A stretch of DNA of 9,851 nt, from contig CAAGFD010000217.1 of NCBI GenBank assembly GCA_900769035.1, positions 1-9,851 of the forward strand, written 5' to 3'. The DNA comes from Bacteroidales bacterium (lineage in GTDB: Bacteria > Bacteroidota > Bacteroidia > Bacteroidales > Paludibacteraceae). Below the pieces are notes generated by a model. The model ran no database searches and was not told the origin of the DNA. It saw only the letters and a list, made by a program, of their open reading frames with translations. The position numbers and the translations under genes are program-made. Of this stretch, positions 1 to 6,197 are shown piece by piece; position 1 is the stretch's first letter, and every line of letters begins with the position of its first letter.

Positions 1-441
1 AACGGAGCGTTGGCTCGTGACCCGCGCGACAGAATGCTGTTTACCGTTTTCGATGAGAAAGAAAACCCGCTTGCAAAACATGCCGTCACGCACTACAAAG
101 TATTAGAGCGATTCGCCTATTGTACTCTTGTGGAATGCCGGCTTGAGACTGGGCGCACACATCAAATTCGCGTACACATGAAGCATATCGGCCACACGCT
201 TTTCAACGATGAAAGATACGGAGGCAACGAGCCTCTAAAAGGCATACGCACTGCAAAATACAAGCAGTTCGTCAACAACTGCTTTGAAATCTGTCCGCGC
301 CAAGCCCTTCATGCCAAAACACTCGGATTCACGCACCCAACTACCGGAGAAAGGATGGAATTCGACAGCGAGCTACCACAAGATATACAACAGCTTTTGG
401 AAAAATGGAGGAAATACAATCCGGCTAATATAAACGACTAA
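1..441 (+). CDS. RluA-family 23S rRNA pseudouridine synthase, C-terminal part (5' end cut by contig edge)
   Basis: The reading frame is open from the first base, so the gene starts upstream and only about 146 codons are present. The family isomerises uridine to pseudouridine in large-subunit rRNA. The visible part is the second half of the catalytic domain: HAVTHYKVLERF, then the diagnostic ECRLETGRTHQIRVHMKHIGH stretch (in two overlapping pieces, ECRLETGRTHQIR and RVHMKHIGH) and LFNDERYGGN. The catalytic Asp motif (GRLDRDTSG-like) and any N-terminal S4 domain would lie outside the window. The TTG at base 10 is only an internal codon; LARDPRD before it is typical of RluD-like proteins of Bacteroidales. 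The stop is 18 bases before ddl, so the two are probably co-transcribed. RluD versus another RluA paralogue cannot be decided from this piece. Confidence 0.93.
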   Translation, partial: NGALARDPRDRMLFTVFDEKENPLAKHAVTHYKVLERFAYCTLVECRLETGRTHQIRVHMKHIGHTLFNDERYGGNEPLKGIRTAKYKQFVNNCFEICPRQALHAKTLGFTHPTTGERMEFDSELPQDIQQLLEKWRKYNPANIND

Positions 442-459
442 ATACACATATATTTATAT

Positions 460-1446
460 ATGAAAAAAAATATAGCAATAGTAGCAGGTGGCGACTCCAG
501 CGAATGGCAAGTATCGCTACGAAGTGCTGAAGGGTTAATGAATTTTATACCTTCAGAAAAATACAATAAATACATAGTTACAATTATCGGCAAAGAATGG
601 AACGCCCTTATAGATGGTGAAAAAACACCTATCGATAAAAACGACTTCTCTTTTACTTACAAAGGAGAAAAAACAGTTTTCGACTGTGCTTATATTACAA
701 TACACGGCACCCCCGGCGAGAATGGTATTCTACAAGGATATTTCCGTTTAATGCGCATTCCATTCACTTGCTGCGACGTACTACCGGCATCACTAACCTT
801 CGATAAATTCTTCTGCAACAGTTTTTTACGAAACAGTAATGTAAAAATTGCAAAGAGCATCGAACTTAAAAATCGCCAACAACAAGTAGATATCAACCAC
901 ATCTGCAACTATATAGGTTTACCATGTTTCATCAAACCATCGGCAGGTGGTAGTAGCTTCGGAGTTACCAAAGTTAAAACAAAAGAGCAAATCATTCCTG
1001 CCATAACAAAAGCATTTGACGAAGGCAGCAAAGTAATGATAGAATCGTTTATCAGTGGCACCGAACTCACTTGCGGCATGTATAAAACTGCAGAAAAAAC
1101 CGTAGTATTCCCTGTTACCGAAGTAGTTACACACAATGAATTCTTCGACTACGATGCCAAATACAACGGACAAGTAGATGAAATAACCCCTGCACGCATC
1201 CCTGATGAATTGGCTCATAAAGTGCAAAAGATGACTGCCGAAATCTACGATTTAATAGAAGCTAACGGCATAATTCGCGTGGACTATATAGTAACCGAAG
1301 AAGGCGAAATATACATGCTCGAAATCAACACAACTCCTGGTATGACAGCAACAAGCTTCATACCGCAACAGATTAGAGCCGCACAACTAAACATCAGCGA
1401 TGTAATGACAGAAATAATAGAAAATAGCATTAACAAACAATTTTAA
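460..1446 (+). CDS. ddl: D-alanine--D-alanine ligase
   Basis: ATP-dependent ligase joining two D-alanines for the peptidoglycan pentapeptide, acting in the cytoplasm. It has 328 residues, within the usual range. The N-terminal domain starts IAIVAGGDSSEWQVSLRSA, where E15 is at the place of the substrate-binding Glu of E. coli DdlB. The ATP-grasp part has KPSAGGSSFGV (residues 159-169, glycine-rich loop), R273 and D275 in RVDYIV, and E288/N290 in LEINTTPGMT, the expected Mg2+ ligands. The ATG at 460 is the first in frame and gives the canonical N-terminus. No obvious Shine-Dalgarno is present; the upstream is an AT-rich stretch, as is common in Bacteroidota. It sits 18 bases after the pseudouridine synthase and 14 bases before a prenyl synthase, so it looks like the second gene of an operon. 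All key residues seem present. Confidence 0.97.
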   Translation: MKKNIAIVAGGDSSEWQVSLRSAEGLMNFIPSEKYNKYIVTIIGKEWNALIDGEKTPIDKNDFSFTYKGEKTVFDCAYITIHGTPGENGILQGYFRLMRIPFTCCDVLPASLTFDKFFCNSFLRNSNVKIAKSIELKNRQQQVDINHICNYIGLPCFIKPSAGGSSFGVTKVKTKEQIIPAITKAFDEGSKVMIESFISGTELTCGMYKTAEKTVVFPVTEVVTHNEFFDYDAKYNGQVDEITPARIPDELAHKVQKMTAEIYDLIEANGIIRVDYIVTEEGEIYMLEINTTPGMTATSFIPQQIRAAQLNISDVMTEIIENSINKQF

Positions 1447-1460
1447 TTTTACTCGATATC

Positions 1461-2423
1461 ATGGAAATAAAAGAAATTATTCAAAACTATTTTAAAGAGA
1501 TAGATTGGAACATTGAGCCCAAACAATTATATACACCGATAGCATATAGTTTGGAAAGCGGAGGGAAACGCTTACGTCCTATGCTCACACTGATGGCGAC
1601 ACAACTTTTTGGCGGAGATATTTACAAAGCCCTCCCTGCCGCCGTTGCATTGGAGATTTTCCACAACTTTACACTGCTTCACGACGACATTATGGACCAT
1701 GCCGATATACGTAGAAACCGCCCTACCGTGCATGTAAAATGGGATGACAATACAGCTATTCTTTCGGGAGATGCCATGCTTATAAAAGCATACCAATATC
1801 TTGCCAAAACAGACACCGACAAGATGGAAGAATTATTAAACCTTTTCTCTACCACTGCATTAGAGGTATGTGAAGGACAACAATACGATGCCAATTTCGA
1901 AACCAGAACCGACGTCACCATTGAGGAATATTATCATATGATATACCTAAAAACGGCAGTACTGCTTGCATGTGCATTAAAAGTCGGAGCCATACTCGGA
2001 GGAGCATCAAAAGAAGATGCCGACAACCTCTATGAATTCGGTATCAACCTCGGAATAGCATTCCAATTGCGCGACGATTATCTCGATTGTTATGGTGATG
2101 AAACTACTTTCGGCAAGAAAATCGGAGGCGACATTATGTGTGGCAAACGCACCTTTTTACTTATCCAAACCCTCAAAAATTGTGGTGTATCTCAACGACT
2201 TACAATCACACAATTATTAGACAACAACAGCATCCACGAAAAAGAAAAAGTGTCTACAATAATCGACATCTACAATCAACTTGAAATGCCGAAGATGTGC
2301 AATGAAGCGATGAGCCATTACTACAAATTGGCAATAGAATGCCTTGACAAAATAAATAAAAGTGAAGAAGAAAAAGCCCCATTCGTATCATTAGCAAAAG
2401 AACTGATGGGAAGAAATGATTAA
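1461..2423 (+). CDS. Short-chain polyprenyl diphosphate synthase (FPP/GGPP synthase type)
   Basis: Head-to-tail isoprenyl transferase that condenses IPP with an allylic diphosphate; 320 residues. Visible motifs are GGKRLRP (34-40, IPP-binding K36 and R39), the first Asp-rich motif DDIMD (75-79) followed by RRNRPTVH, the conserved LKTA stretch, and the second Asp-rich motif DDYLD (205-209) followed by GKKIGGDI and GKRTFLLI. The residue five before the first Asp is Phe (F in NFTLLHDD). In this family a bulky aromatic there blocks elongation, so I infer a C15 or C20 product; C15 versus C20 cannot be settled from the sequence. The plain four-residue spacing DDxxD differs from the E. coli IspA form with two extra residues. 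A second, long-chain type synthase lies at 8297 on the other strand. It is packed between ddl and a gene of unknown function. Confidence 0.94.
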   Translation: MEIKEIIQNYFKEIDWNIEPKQLYTPIAYSLESGGKRLRPMLTLMATQLFGGDIYKALPAAVALEIFHNFTLLHDDIMDHADIRRNRPTVHVKWDDNTAILSGDAMLIKAYQYLAKTDTDKMEELLNLFSTTALEVCEGQQYDANFETRTDVTIEEYYHMIYLKTAVLLACALKVGAILGGASKEDADNLYEFGINLGIAFQLRDDYLDCYGDETTFGKKIGGDIMCGKRTFLLIQTLKNCGVSQRLTITQLLDNNSIHEKEKVSTIIDIYNQLEMPKMCNEAMSHYYKLAIECLDKINKSEEEKAPFVSLAKELMGRND

Positions 2424-2446
2424 CAACCTCTAAAACAAAGATTTAT

Positions 2447-3205
2447 ATGCCTTACAGACGACTTCCAAAAACCGACCAGGCACGCCTTAAGTCACTCCAA
2501 AAGGCAATAGACCTCGAAAAATTGGAGCTGGACAAAATACCTATATCATTAAAACTATTGTCGCAAGCAAAAGCTTACTACAACGCATTCAATATGCTTG
2601 TAGGTGAGTATAACCAAACGTTCGACACTCAAGTAGAATCGAACAAAAAATATCAAGGCGCGGCAAAAAACGTAAAGATGTACATCTCACATTTCATCCA
2701 AGTACTTAATTTTGCCGTAATCAGAGGGGATTTAAAAAAGAACGTAAAAGAGTATTATAAGTTGAATCCGGACGACAATACGGTACCGGACTTGACCTCT
2801 GATGCCGCTTTGATTGAATGGGGAAAAAATATCATAGATGGTGAGCAAGAGCGAGTAGCACACGGCGGTGTACCACTGTCATTTCCATCTGCTGCAAAAC
2901 TAAAAGTATTTTATGACATATTTTACGACTTGAATGTAAGCCAAAAAATACGACAAAAATCCACATCACGCAATCAACAAAAAGTAGCGGAGATGCGCGC
3001 ACAGGTAGACGAATTAATACTTCAGATATGGGATTCTATCGAAGCCTATTACGAGCATATGCTACCATACGAGAAGTTAATAACTTGCCAGAAATGCGGA
3101 ATAATATATTATTATCGAAATAAAGAAGAGCAACTCACACCGGAAACGGATAAAGAGATACTCCTAAAGCAAGCCGCTCAACAGAAAATAGAATTCGACG
3201 ACTAA
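2447..3205 (+). CDS. Conserved protein of unknown function with a single CxxC motif
   Basis: I do not recognise a characterised family; the N-terminus MPYRRLPKTDQARLKSL resembles uncharacterised Bacteroidales proteins I have seen, but that is memory, not a search. It has 252 residues, is hydrophilic and probably mostly helical, with many Lys/Glu/Gln, and shows no signal peptide or membrane segment, so it is likely cytoplasmic. Near the C-terminus is CQKCGIIYYYRNKEE: one CxxC pair, half of a usual zinc ribbon, which would need a partner or dimer to bind zinc fully. A segment rich in Tyr/Ile precedes it (EAYYEHMLPYEKL). It starts 23 bases after the prenyl synthase and ends before a 156-base gap with a new promoter, so it is the last gene of the rlu-ddl-prenyl synthase run. 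Confidence 0.85.
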   Translation: MPYRRLPKTDQARLKSLQKAIDLEKLELDKIPISLKLLSQAKAYYNAFNMLVGEYNQTFDTQVESNKKYQGAAKNVKMYISHFIQVLNFAVIRGDLKKNVKEYYKLNPDDNTVPDLTSDAALIEWGKNIIDGEQERVAHGGVPLSFPSAAKLKVFYDIFYDLNVSQKIRQKSTSRNQQKVAEMRAQVDELILQIWDSIEAYYEHMLPYEKLITCQKCGIIYYYRNKEEQLTPETDKEILLKQAAQQKIEFDD

Positions 3206-3294
3206 CACCACGCTCTAAACACCGTACCATACACACATAAGTACCAGGAAAAAATAAATCATCGGAAAGTGTAGTGCATTACAATAAAATATTG

Positions 3295-3302
3295 TAATTT
3301 TG
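3295..3302 (+). promoter_or_regulatory. Bacteroidota -7 promoter box for the aminotransferase
   Basis: TAATTTTG matches the Bacteroidota consensus TAnnTTTG and lies 59 bases before the ATG at 3362, in the only sizeable gap of this half of the window. I see no good TTTG-type -33 box about 20 bases upstream, so the call rests on the -7 box and the location. Confidence 0.6.
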
Positions 3303-3361
3303 CGGAGTTTTTTAACGGGGACTTAAAACAAGCAATATAAAACCTTAAACAAAATACAATT

Positions 3362-4558
3362 ATGCCACAATTATCAGAAAAAGGCAAAATTATGCCTGCT
3401 TCACCAATTCGTAAGTTGGTACCTTATGCAGACGCTGCAAAAAAACGCGGCGTAAAAGTTTATCACCTCAACATTGGCCAACCGGACATCGTAACTCCAC
3501 AATGTGCCCTTGATGCAGTACGCGCCTATGATGGTAAAGTGATAGAATACAGTCACTCTGCCGGTAATCTTTCTTACCGCAAAGGTCTCACTGAGTACTA
3601 CAAATCAATAGGTATCAACATTACTGAAGACGAAATCATCGTTACAAATGGCGGATCAGAGGCTATCACTATCGCCATGATGGCATGCCTTAATCCGGGC
3701 GACGAAATCATCATACCGGAGCCATTTTATACCAACTACAACTCATTTGCATTACAAGCAGGAGTAAAAGTTGTACCTATCAAAACCACTATAGCAAACG
3801 ACTTTGCATTACCATCAATAGAGGATTTCGAGAAAATCATCAATCCACGCACAAAAGCAATTATGATTTGTAACCCAAACAACCCTACCGGTTACCTCTA
3901 TTCAGCTGCAGAGCTTGAAACCCTCCGTCAAATAGTATTGAAATACGATTTATTCCTCTTTGCCGATGAAGTATATCGTGAATTCTGCTATGATGGCAAC
4001 GACCACATATCATGTATGACCCTTAAAGGCCTTGAGAACAATGTAGTTCTTATGGACTCAGTATCAAAACGTTATTCTATGTGTGGTGTGCGCGTTGGTG
4101 CAATCATCTCTCACAATAAAGAGCTTATCAATGCAGCATTAAGATTCGGACAAGCACGTCTTTGCCCTCCTTTCTACGGACAATTAGCAGCCGAAGCAGC
4201 ATTAAAAACTCCAAAAGATTATTTCGATGGCGTATATAACGAGTACATCGCTCGTCGCGACTATATGGTAAAAGCTCTTAACGAAATACCGGGCGTTTAT
4301 TGTCCGAAACCAAAAGGAGCATTCTACACAGTAGTAAAACTCCCTATCGATGATTCCGAACGCTTTGCAAGATGGTTGCTCGAAGAATTCCAATTCGAAA
4401 ACAAAACCGTAATGGTAGCCCCTGCAGCCGGATTCTATTCTACTAAAGGCTGTGGTTTAGACGAAGTACGTATTGCCTATGTACTTAAAATCGAAGACCT
4501 TAAAGAAGCTATCAAATGCCTTGCCGAAGCACTTAAAGTTTATCCGGGAAGAAAATAA
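3362..4558 (+). CDS. PLP-dependent class I/II aminotransferase (aspartate aminotransferase-like)
   Basis: Fold-type I aminotransferase of 398 residues. Visible landmarks are the N-terminal LNIGQPDIVTP, the PLP-phosphate contact region TNGGSEAI, the NPNNPTG motif (171-177, N174 region contacting the cofactor), D202 and Y205 in ADEVYREF (pyridine nitrogen and O3' contacts), the Schiff-base lysine K236 in DSVSKRYSMCGVRVG, and R370 in DEVRIAYVL, the Arg that binds the substrate alpha-carboxylate. It would transfer amino groups between an amino acid, probably aspartate or a related one, and 2-oxoglutarate; the exact substrate cannot be read from the motifs. It stands alone, with a -7 box upstream and a hairpin terminator 23 bases after the stop. 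A shorter start at the second Met (MPASPIRKL) is possible, but the first ATG is the more usual one. Confidence 0.95.
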   Translation: MPQLSEKGKIMPASPIRKLVPYADAAKKRGVKVYHLNIGQPDIVTPQCALDAVRAYDGKVIEYSHSAGNLSYRKGLTEYYKSIGINITEDEIIVTNGGSEAITIAMMACLNPGDEIIIPEPFYTNYNSFALQAGVKVVPIKTTIANDFALPSIEDFEKIINPRTKAIMICNPNNPTGYLYSAAELETLRQIVLKYDLFLFADEVYREFCYDGNDHISCMTLKGLENNVVLMDSVSKRYSMCGVRVGAIISHNKELINAALRFGQARLCPPFYGQLAAEAALKTPKDYFDGVYNEYIARRDYMVKALNEIPGVYCPKPKGAFYTVVKLPIDDSERFARWLLEEFQFENKTVMVAPAAGFYSTKGCGLDEVRIAYVLKIEDLKEAIKCLAEALKVYPGRK

Positions 4559-4580
4559 TCAATCATTAAATAATCATTTA

Positions 4581-4616
4581 AAGCCTTGGAAACGCAATGT
4601 TTTCAAGGCTTTTTTA
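4581..4616 (+). terminator. Rho-independent terminator of the aminotransferase gene
   Basis: A 13-base-pair stem (4581-4593 with 4599-4611; one G-U pair) closes a five-base loop GCAAT and runs into a T tract (4610-4616). It lies 23 bases after the aminotransferase stop. This is a textbook intrinsic terminator. Confidence 0.9.
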
Positions 4617-4678
4617 TTGTTACACACTTGCCAAGCTTTTAATATTGGTATTCTGAATGTTTTCAAGGCTTTTTTATT
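4596..4678 (+). repeat. Direct repeat: right half of the terminator copied 60 bases downstream
   Basis: The 23 bases at 4596-4618 (loop end, right stem arm and T tract of the terminator) recur exactly at 4656-4678. The second copy lacks the complementary left arm, so it cannot form the same hairpin. The 37 bases between the copies resemble nothing I recognise. The rest of the stretch to 4804 is AT-rich, contains no convincing gene on either strand, and leads into a broken efflux gene. Confidence 0.8.
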
Positions 4679-4804
4679 AGTACTAGAAAATTATCCAGAT
4701 CATTGAATATCATAAAAAAATCTCTTAAATAACGAAAAATTCTTACCCGTCTCCATACTCTATATTACTTTGTATCTCATAAGAAATCTCTCAAACACCC
4801 GTCT

Positions 4805-5155
4805 TGCAACGAACAGCAACTGAAAATGGCAAAATCTCAACAACGAGAAGCCCTTCTAACTTTCTCACAAACAGTACTCTATGCAGGTAACGAAGTAAAT
4901 AATGCAATACAAAACTACCAAACTCTAACCAACAAACAAACGCTGTATGACAGCCGGGTAGAAGCATTACAGAGGGCAACAGAAGCCACAAAACTCAAGA
5001 TGCAGTACGGTTCAACAACCTATTTAGAGGTACTCACCGCACAGAACAGTCTGTTACAAGCTCAGTTCACTCAAATAGCAAACCGAATGCAAACGCTACA
5101 AACAATGGTTACCATCTACCGAGCACTCGGAGGCGGAAGCGAATATATCGATTAA
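4805..5155 (+). pseudogene. C-terminal remnant of a TolC/NodT-type outer-membrane efflux protein
   Basis: The frame encodes the last part of an RND-efflux outer-membrane channel (OMF family): LKMAKSQQREALLTF, then QTVLYAGNEVNNAI, then YGSTTYLEVLTAQNSLL and a C-terminal YRALGGG. This is the final helical hairpin and end of the second OMF repeat; the full protein is normally about 450-480 residues with a lipoprotein or Sec signal, and all of that is absent. Similarity begins before the ATG at 4826 (SCNEQQLK upstream matches the family pattern), so that ATG is an internal codon and not a true start; the frame is open back to a stop at 4730. No membrane-fusion or pump gene is nearby. I conclude that a deletion removed the 5' part and the rest of the operon. 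The coding sequence left is undamaged to its stop, followed by a terminator, which suggests the loss was fairly recent. Confidence 0.88.
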
Positions 5156-5160
5156 TAAAA

Positions 5161-5203
5161 AAAAAACTATCTAACCATTCTACAATAGTTAAATAGTTTT
5201 TTT
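5161..5203 (+). terminator. Terminator after the efflux-protein remnant, possibly bidirectional
   Basis: Starting six bases after the stop, an inverted repeat pairs 5161-5170 with 5193-5202 perfectly, then continues inward as TAAC/GTTA and ATT/AAT with two mismatches around a CTAC loop. It has an A run on the left and a T run (5197-5203) on the right, so it could work on both strands. Confidence 0.75.
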
Positions 5204-5238
5204 ATATTTGTATACCTCAAATAAAATCCTTATATTTG
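5203..5238 (+). promoter_or_regulatory. Bacteroidota promoter upstream of the small secreted repeat protein
   Basis: TATATTTG at 5231-5238 is an exact TAnnTTTG -7 box. TTTG at 5207-5210 is placed 20 bases upstream, fitting the -33 element. The -33 TTTG is itself part of another TATATTTG (5203-5210), so two -7 boxes in tandem is an alternative reading. The predicted transcript would have a leader of about 70 bases. Confidence 0.75.
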
Positions 5239-5260
5239 CCCAACGAAATGCGAGTTCCAA

Positions 5261-5278
5261 ACCGATTAATTTATCGGT
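5261..5278 (+). repeat. Short inverted repeat in the leader of the repeat-protein gene
   Basis: ACCGAT (5261-5266) and ATCGGT (5273-5278) are perfect inverted repeats around TAATTT, between the promoter and the start codon. It could be a small leader hairpin or a dimer-binding site; six base pairs may also arise by chance. Confidence 0.35.
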
Positions 5279-5317
5279 AAAAGACAATCAATACTAACAA
5301 TATAAATGTACGAAAGC

Positions 5318-5674
5318 ATGAAAAAAATAATAACCATACTCTTCTTGACTTTTATAGTAGCAGGGGCAATGGCTACGGATGTAAAAATAGACAAAGAGAA
5401 CTGCACCATTACTAAAGACGGCAAGACATACAAGTTATATGGTAAAGTAAAAATCGTAGATCATTTCGAAGATATCCGCGTAAAGATAGTAGACCACTTC
5501 GAAGATGCCGACATCAAAATAGTGACTTCATTCGAGAACTCATGTGGTAAAGTAAAGATAGTGAACAACTTCGAAGACGTAAAAGTAAAAATAGTAGACC
5601 ACTTTGAGGATATCCGCGTAAAGATAGTAGAAAAGGACCTTCATACTCAAGGTAATAGATATCCTTTTCAATAG
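5318..5674 (+). CDS. Small exported beta-repeat protein, DUF6150/septoil-knot-like, 3' end truncated
   Basis: I chose the ATG at 5318 because it gives a clean signal peptide, MKKIITILFLTFIVAGAMA, with cleavage expected after AMA; an ATG at 5306 would add only MYES. The mature part consists of about 11-residue units of the form KVKIVDHFEDI. Counted from the 5306 ATG they are 47-57, 58-68, 69-81 (with a two-residue insertion carrying C80-G81), 82-92, 93-103 and a part unit from 104. The alternation of K-x-K-I-V with x-x-F-E-D, and the central CGK, recall the DUF6150 / 7(1) septoil-knot proteins of Bacteroidota, which I recall having seven such units. That assignment is from memory. The last 14 residues (EKDLHTQGNRYPFQ) do not follow the repeat; they come from reading an antisense WYL-regulator fragment that abuts at about 5631. 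The gene is therefore probably broken at its 3' end, although its promoter and signal peptide are intact. Function is unknown. Confidence 0.7.
   Translation: MKKIITILFLTFIVAGAMATDVKIDKENCTITKDGKTYKLYGKVKIVDHFEDIRVKIVDHFEDADIKIVTSFENSCGKVKIVNNFEDVKVKIVDHFEDIRVKIVEKDLHTQGNRYPFQ
5444..5631 (+). repeat. Internal DNA repeat in the small beta-repeat gene
   Basis: The 50 bases at 5444-5493 and 5582-5631 differ at only five positions; the last 23 (5471-5493 and 5609-5631) are identical. The offset is 138 bases, i.e. 46 codons, so the frame is kept. This is more similar than the protein repeat alone requires and points to recent internal duplication or conversion. The second copy ends exactly where the antisense regulator fragment begins. 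Confidence 0.75.
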
Positions 5675-5828
5675 TACGTCTACCAACTCCATCCGTATCC
5701 GGGTAAAGCTCCGACAAACGATTATTTACCTCGTCGGTCTAATCGTCTAAAGAATAATTATGATATCGGCAACTCAACAACTCGTCAAGAATTTTGTACC
5801 GCGTCATTGCATTTTTATTCGTTGGCAT
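5631..5828 (-). pseudogene. N-terminal remnant of a WYL-type transcriptional regulator (nonsense codon, 3' part missing)
   Basis: Reading the minus strand from the ATG at 5828-5826 gives 66 codons that look like the helix-turn-helix end of a Bacteroidales WYL-domain regulator: MPTNKNAMTRYKILDELL, then RYHNYSLDD, a TAG stop at 5741-5739 (codon 30), then TDEVNNRLSELYPDTDGVG and RRTIEKDIYYLEYEGPF. The family reads L where the TAG stands (SLDDLT-like), so one base change (TTG or TTA to TAG) explains it. After the final GPF the sequence stops resembling the family and becomes the complement of the neighbouring beta-repeat gene, so the WYL effector domain and C-terminus (normally another 250 or more residues) are gone. 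The frame is otherwise intact, which suggests recent decay. A -7 box lies upstream on the same strand. Recognition is by memory of related proteins, not by a search. Confidence 0.82.
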
Positions 5829-6077
5829 ATACTGATAAATTTAGCAATACAAAGGTATAAAATAATTCCGAATTCTATTGACGTAAATAAATATCTTTTT
5901 AATATCAGAAAAAAGAAATTAGACGACATTCAATCTTATTTATTACCGGAATTAATTGCGTATGACACAAAAAATAAAACAGAAGAATATGCTAAATGTG
6001 TAAATGGAATTGGAGTAACAATGTTTACAGATGCTGACGGCAAAAAATGGTATTTCGACTCCGTATTATCAGAATAA
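5760..6077 (+). CDS. Doubtful hypothetical ORF; C-terminal remnant of an unidentified protein
   Basis: The frame has an ATG at 5760 and would give 105 residues, but its first 23 codons (up to about 5828) are the complement of the WYL-regulator fragment, and the next ten or so cover that regulator's promoter region. The believable protein part begins around NSIDVNKYLFNIRKKKLDD and runs through LPELIAYDTKNKTEEYAKC to FTDADGKKWYFDSVLSE. It has no start codon of its own after 5828 except an ATG 17 codons from the end. The charged, Lys-rich composition looks like real coding sequence. I do not recognise a family, and there is no signal peptide or membrane segment in the credible part. A good terminator follows 25 bases after the stop, as expected for the true end of a gene. 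I think it is the 3' piece of a gene that lost its 5' end. Confidence 0.4.
   Translation: MISATQQLVKNFVPRHCIFIRWHILINLAIQRYKIIPNSIDVNKYLFNIRKKKLDDIQSYLLPELIAYDTKNKTEEYAKCVNGIGVTMFTDADGKKWYFDSVLSE
5850..5857 (-). promoter_or_regulatory. Relic -7 promoter box of the WYL-regulator fragment
   Basis: On the minus strand this reads TACCTTTG, an exact TAnnTTTG box, ending 21 bases before the regulator ATG. No TTTG-type -33 box is seen upstream. It supports the view that the regulator's own start region survives intact. Confidence 0.5.
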
Positions 6078-6102
6078 ATATTAATAACTATTTAAATATA
6101 TG

Positions 6103-6136
6103 AGTCTACACCCTTAAAAGGGATGTAGACTTTTTT
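6103..6136 (+). terminator. Rho-independent terminator after the 5760-6077 ORF
   Basis: AGTCTACA (6103-6110) pairs with TGTAGACT (6124-6131), and CCCTT (6111-6115) pairs with AAGGG (6118-6122), with one bulged A at 6123 and a two-base AA loop (probably opened to four or more bases in practice). A T6 run follows at 6131-6136. Confidence 0.88.
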
Positions 6137-6197
6137 ATATCAAAGTATTTGAGGAGAAAAAATTAATAATATACAGAAACGAATAAAATATTCTTTG

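Noticed and set aside
690..1227. Minus-strand ORFs within ddl.
   Set aside because: They are shadows of a complete, well-conserved ddl frame and show no recognisable protein features.
4473..4706. 77-residue plus-strand ORF across the end of the aminotransferase gene and its terminator.
   Set aside because: It reads another frame of the aminotransferase and then translates the terminator and its partial copy; the repeated NVFKAFLLV-like peptide is only the DNA repeat read in frame.
4762..4772. TTACTTTG as a promoter for the efflux remnant.
   Set aside because: It departs from TAnnTTTG at the second position, has no -33 partner, and the gene downstream lacks its own start region.
4717..4795. 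Repeated AAATCTCT(T/C)AAA motif upstream of the efflux remnant.
   Set aside because: Two short AT-rich copies with no symmetry or promoter context; chance is a sufficient explanation.
5675..5872. After the TAG of the repeat-protein gene the same frame stays open for about 65 more codons, suggesting stop-codon readthrough into a longer protein.
   Set aside because: This stretch is the complement of the WYL-regulator fragment, which accounts for its coding-like openness; the plus-strand translation shows no repeat units or family features.
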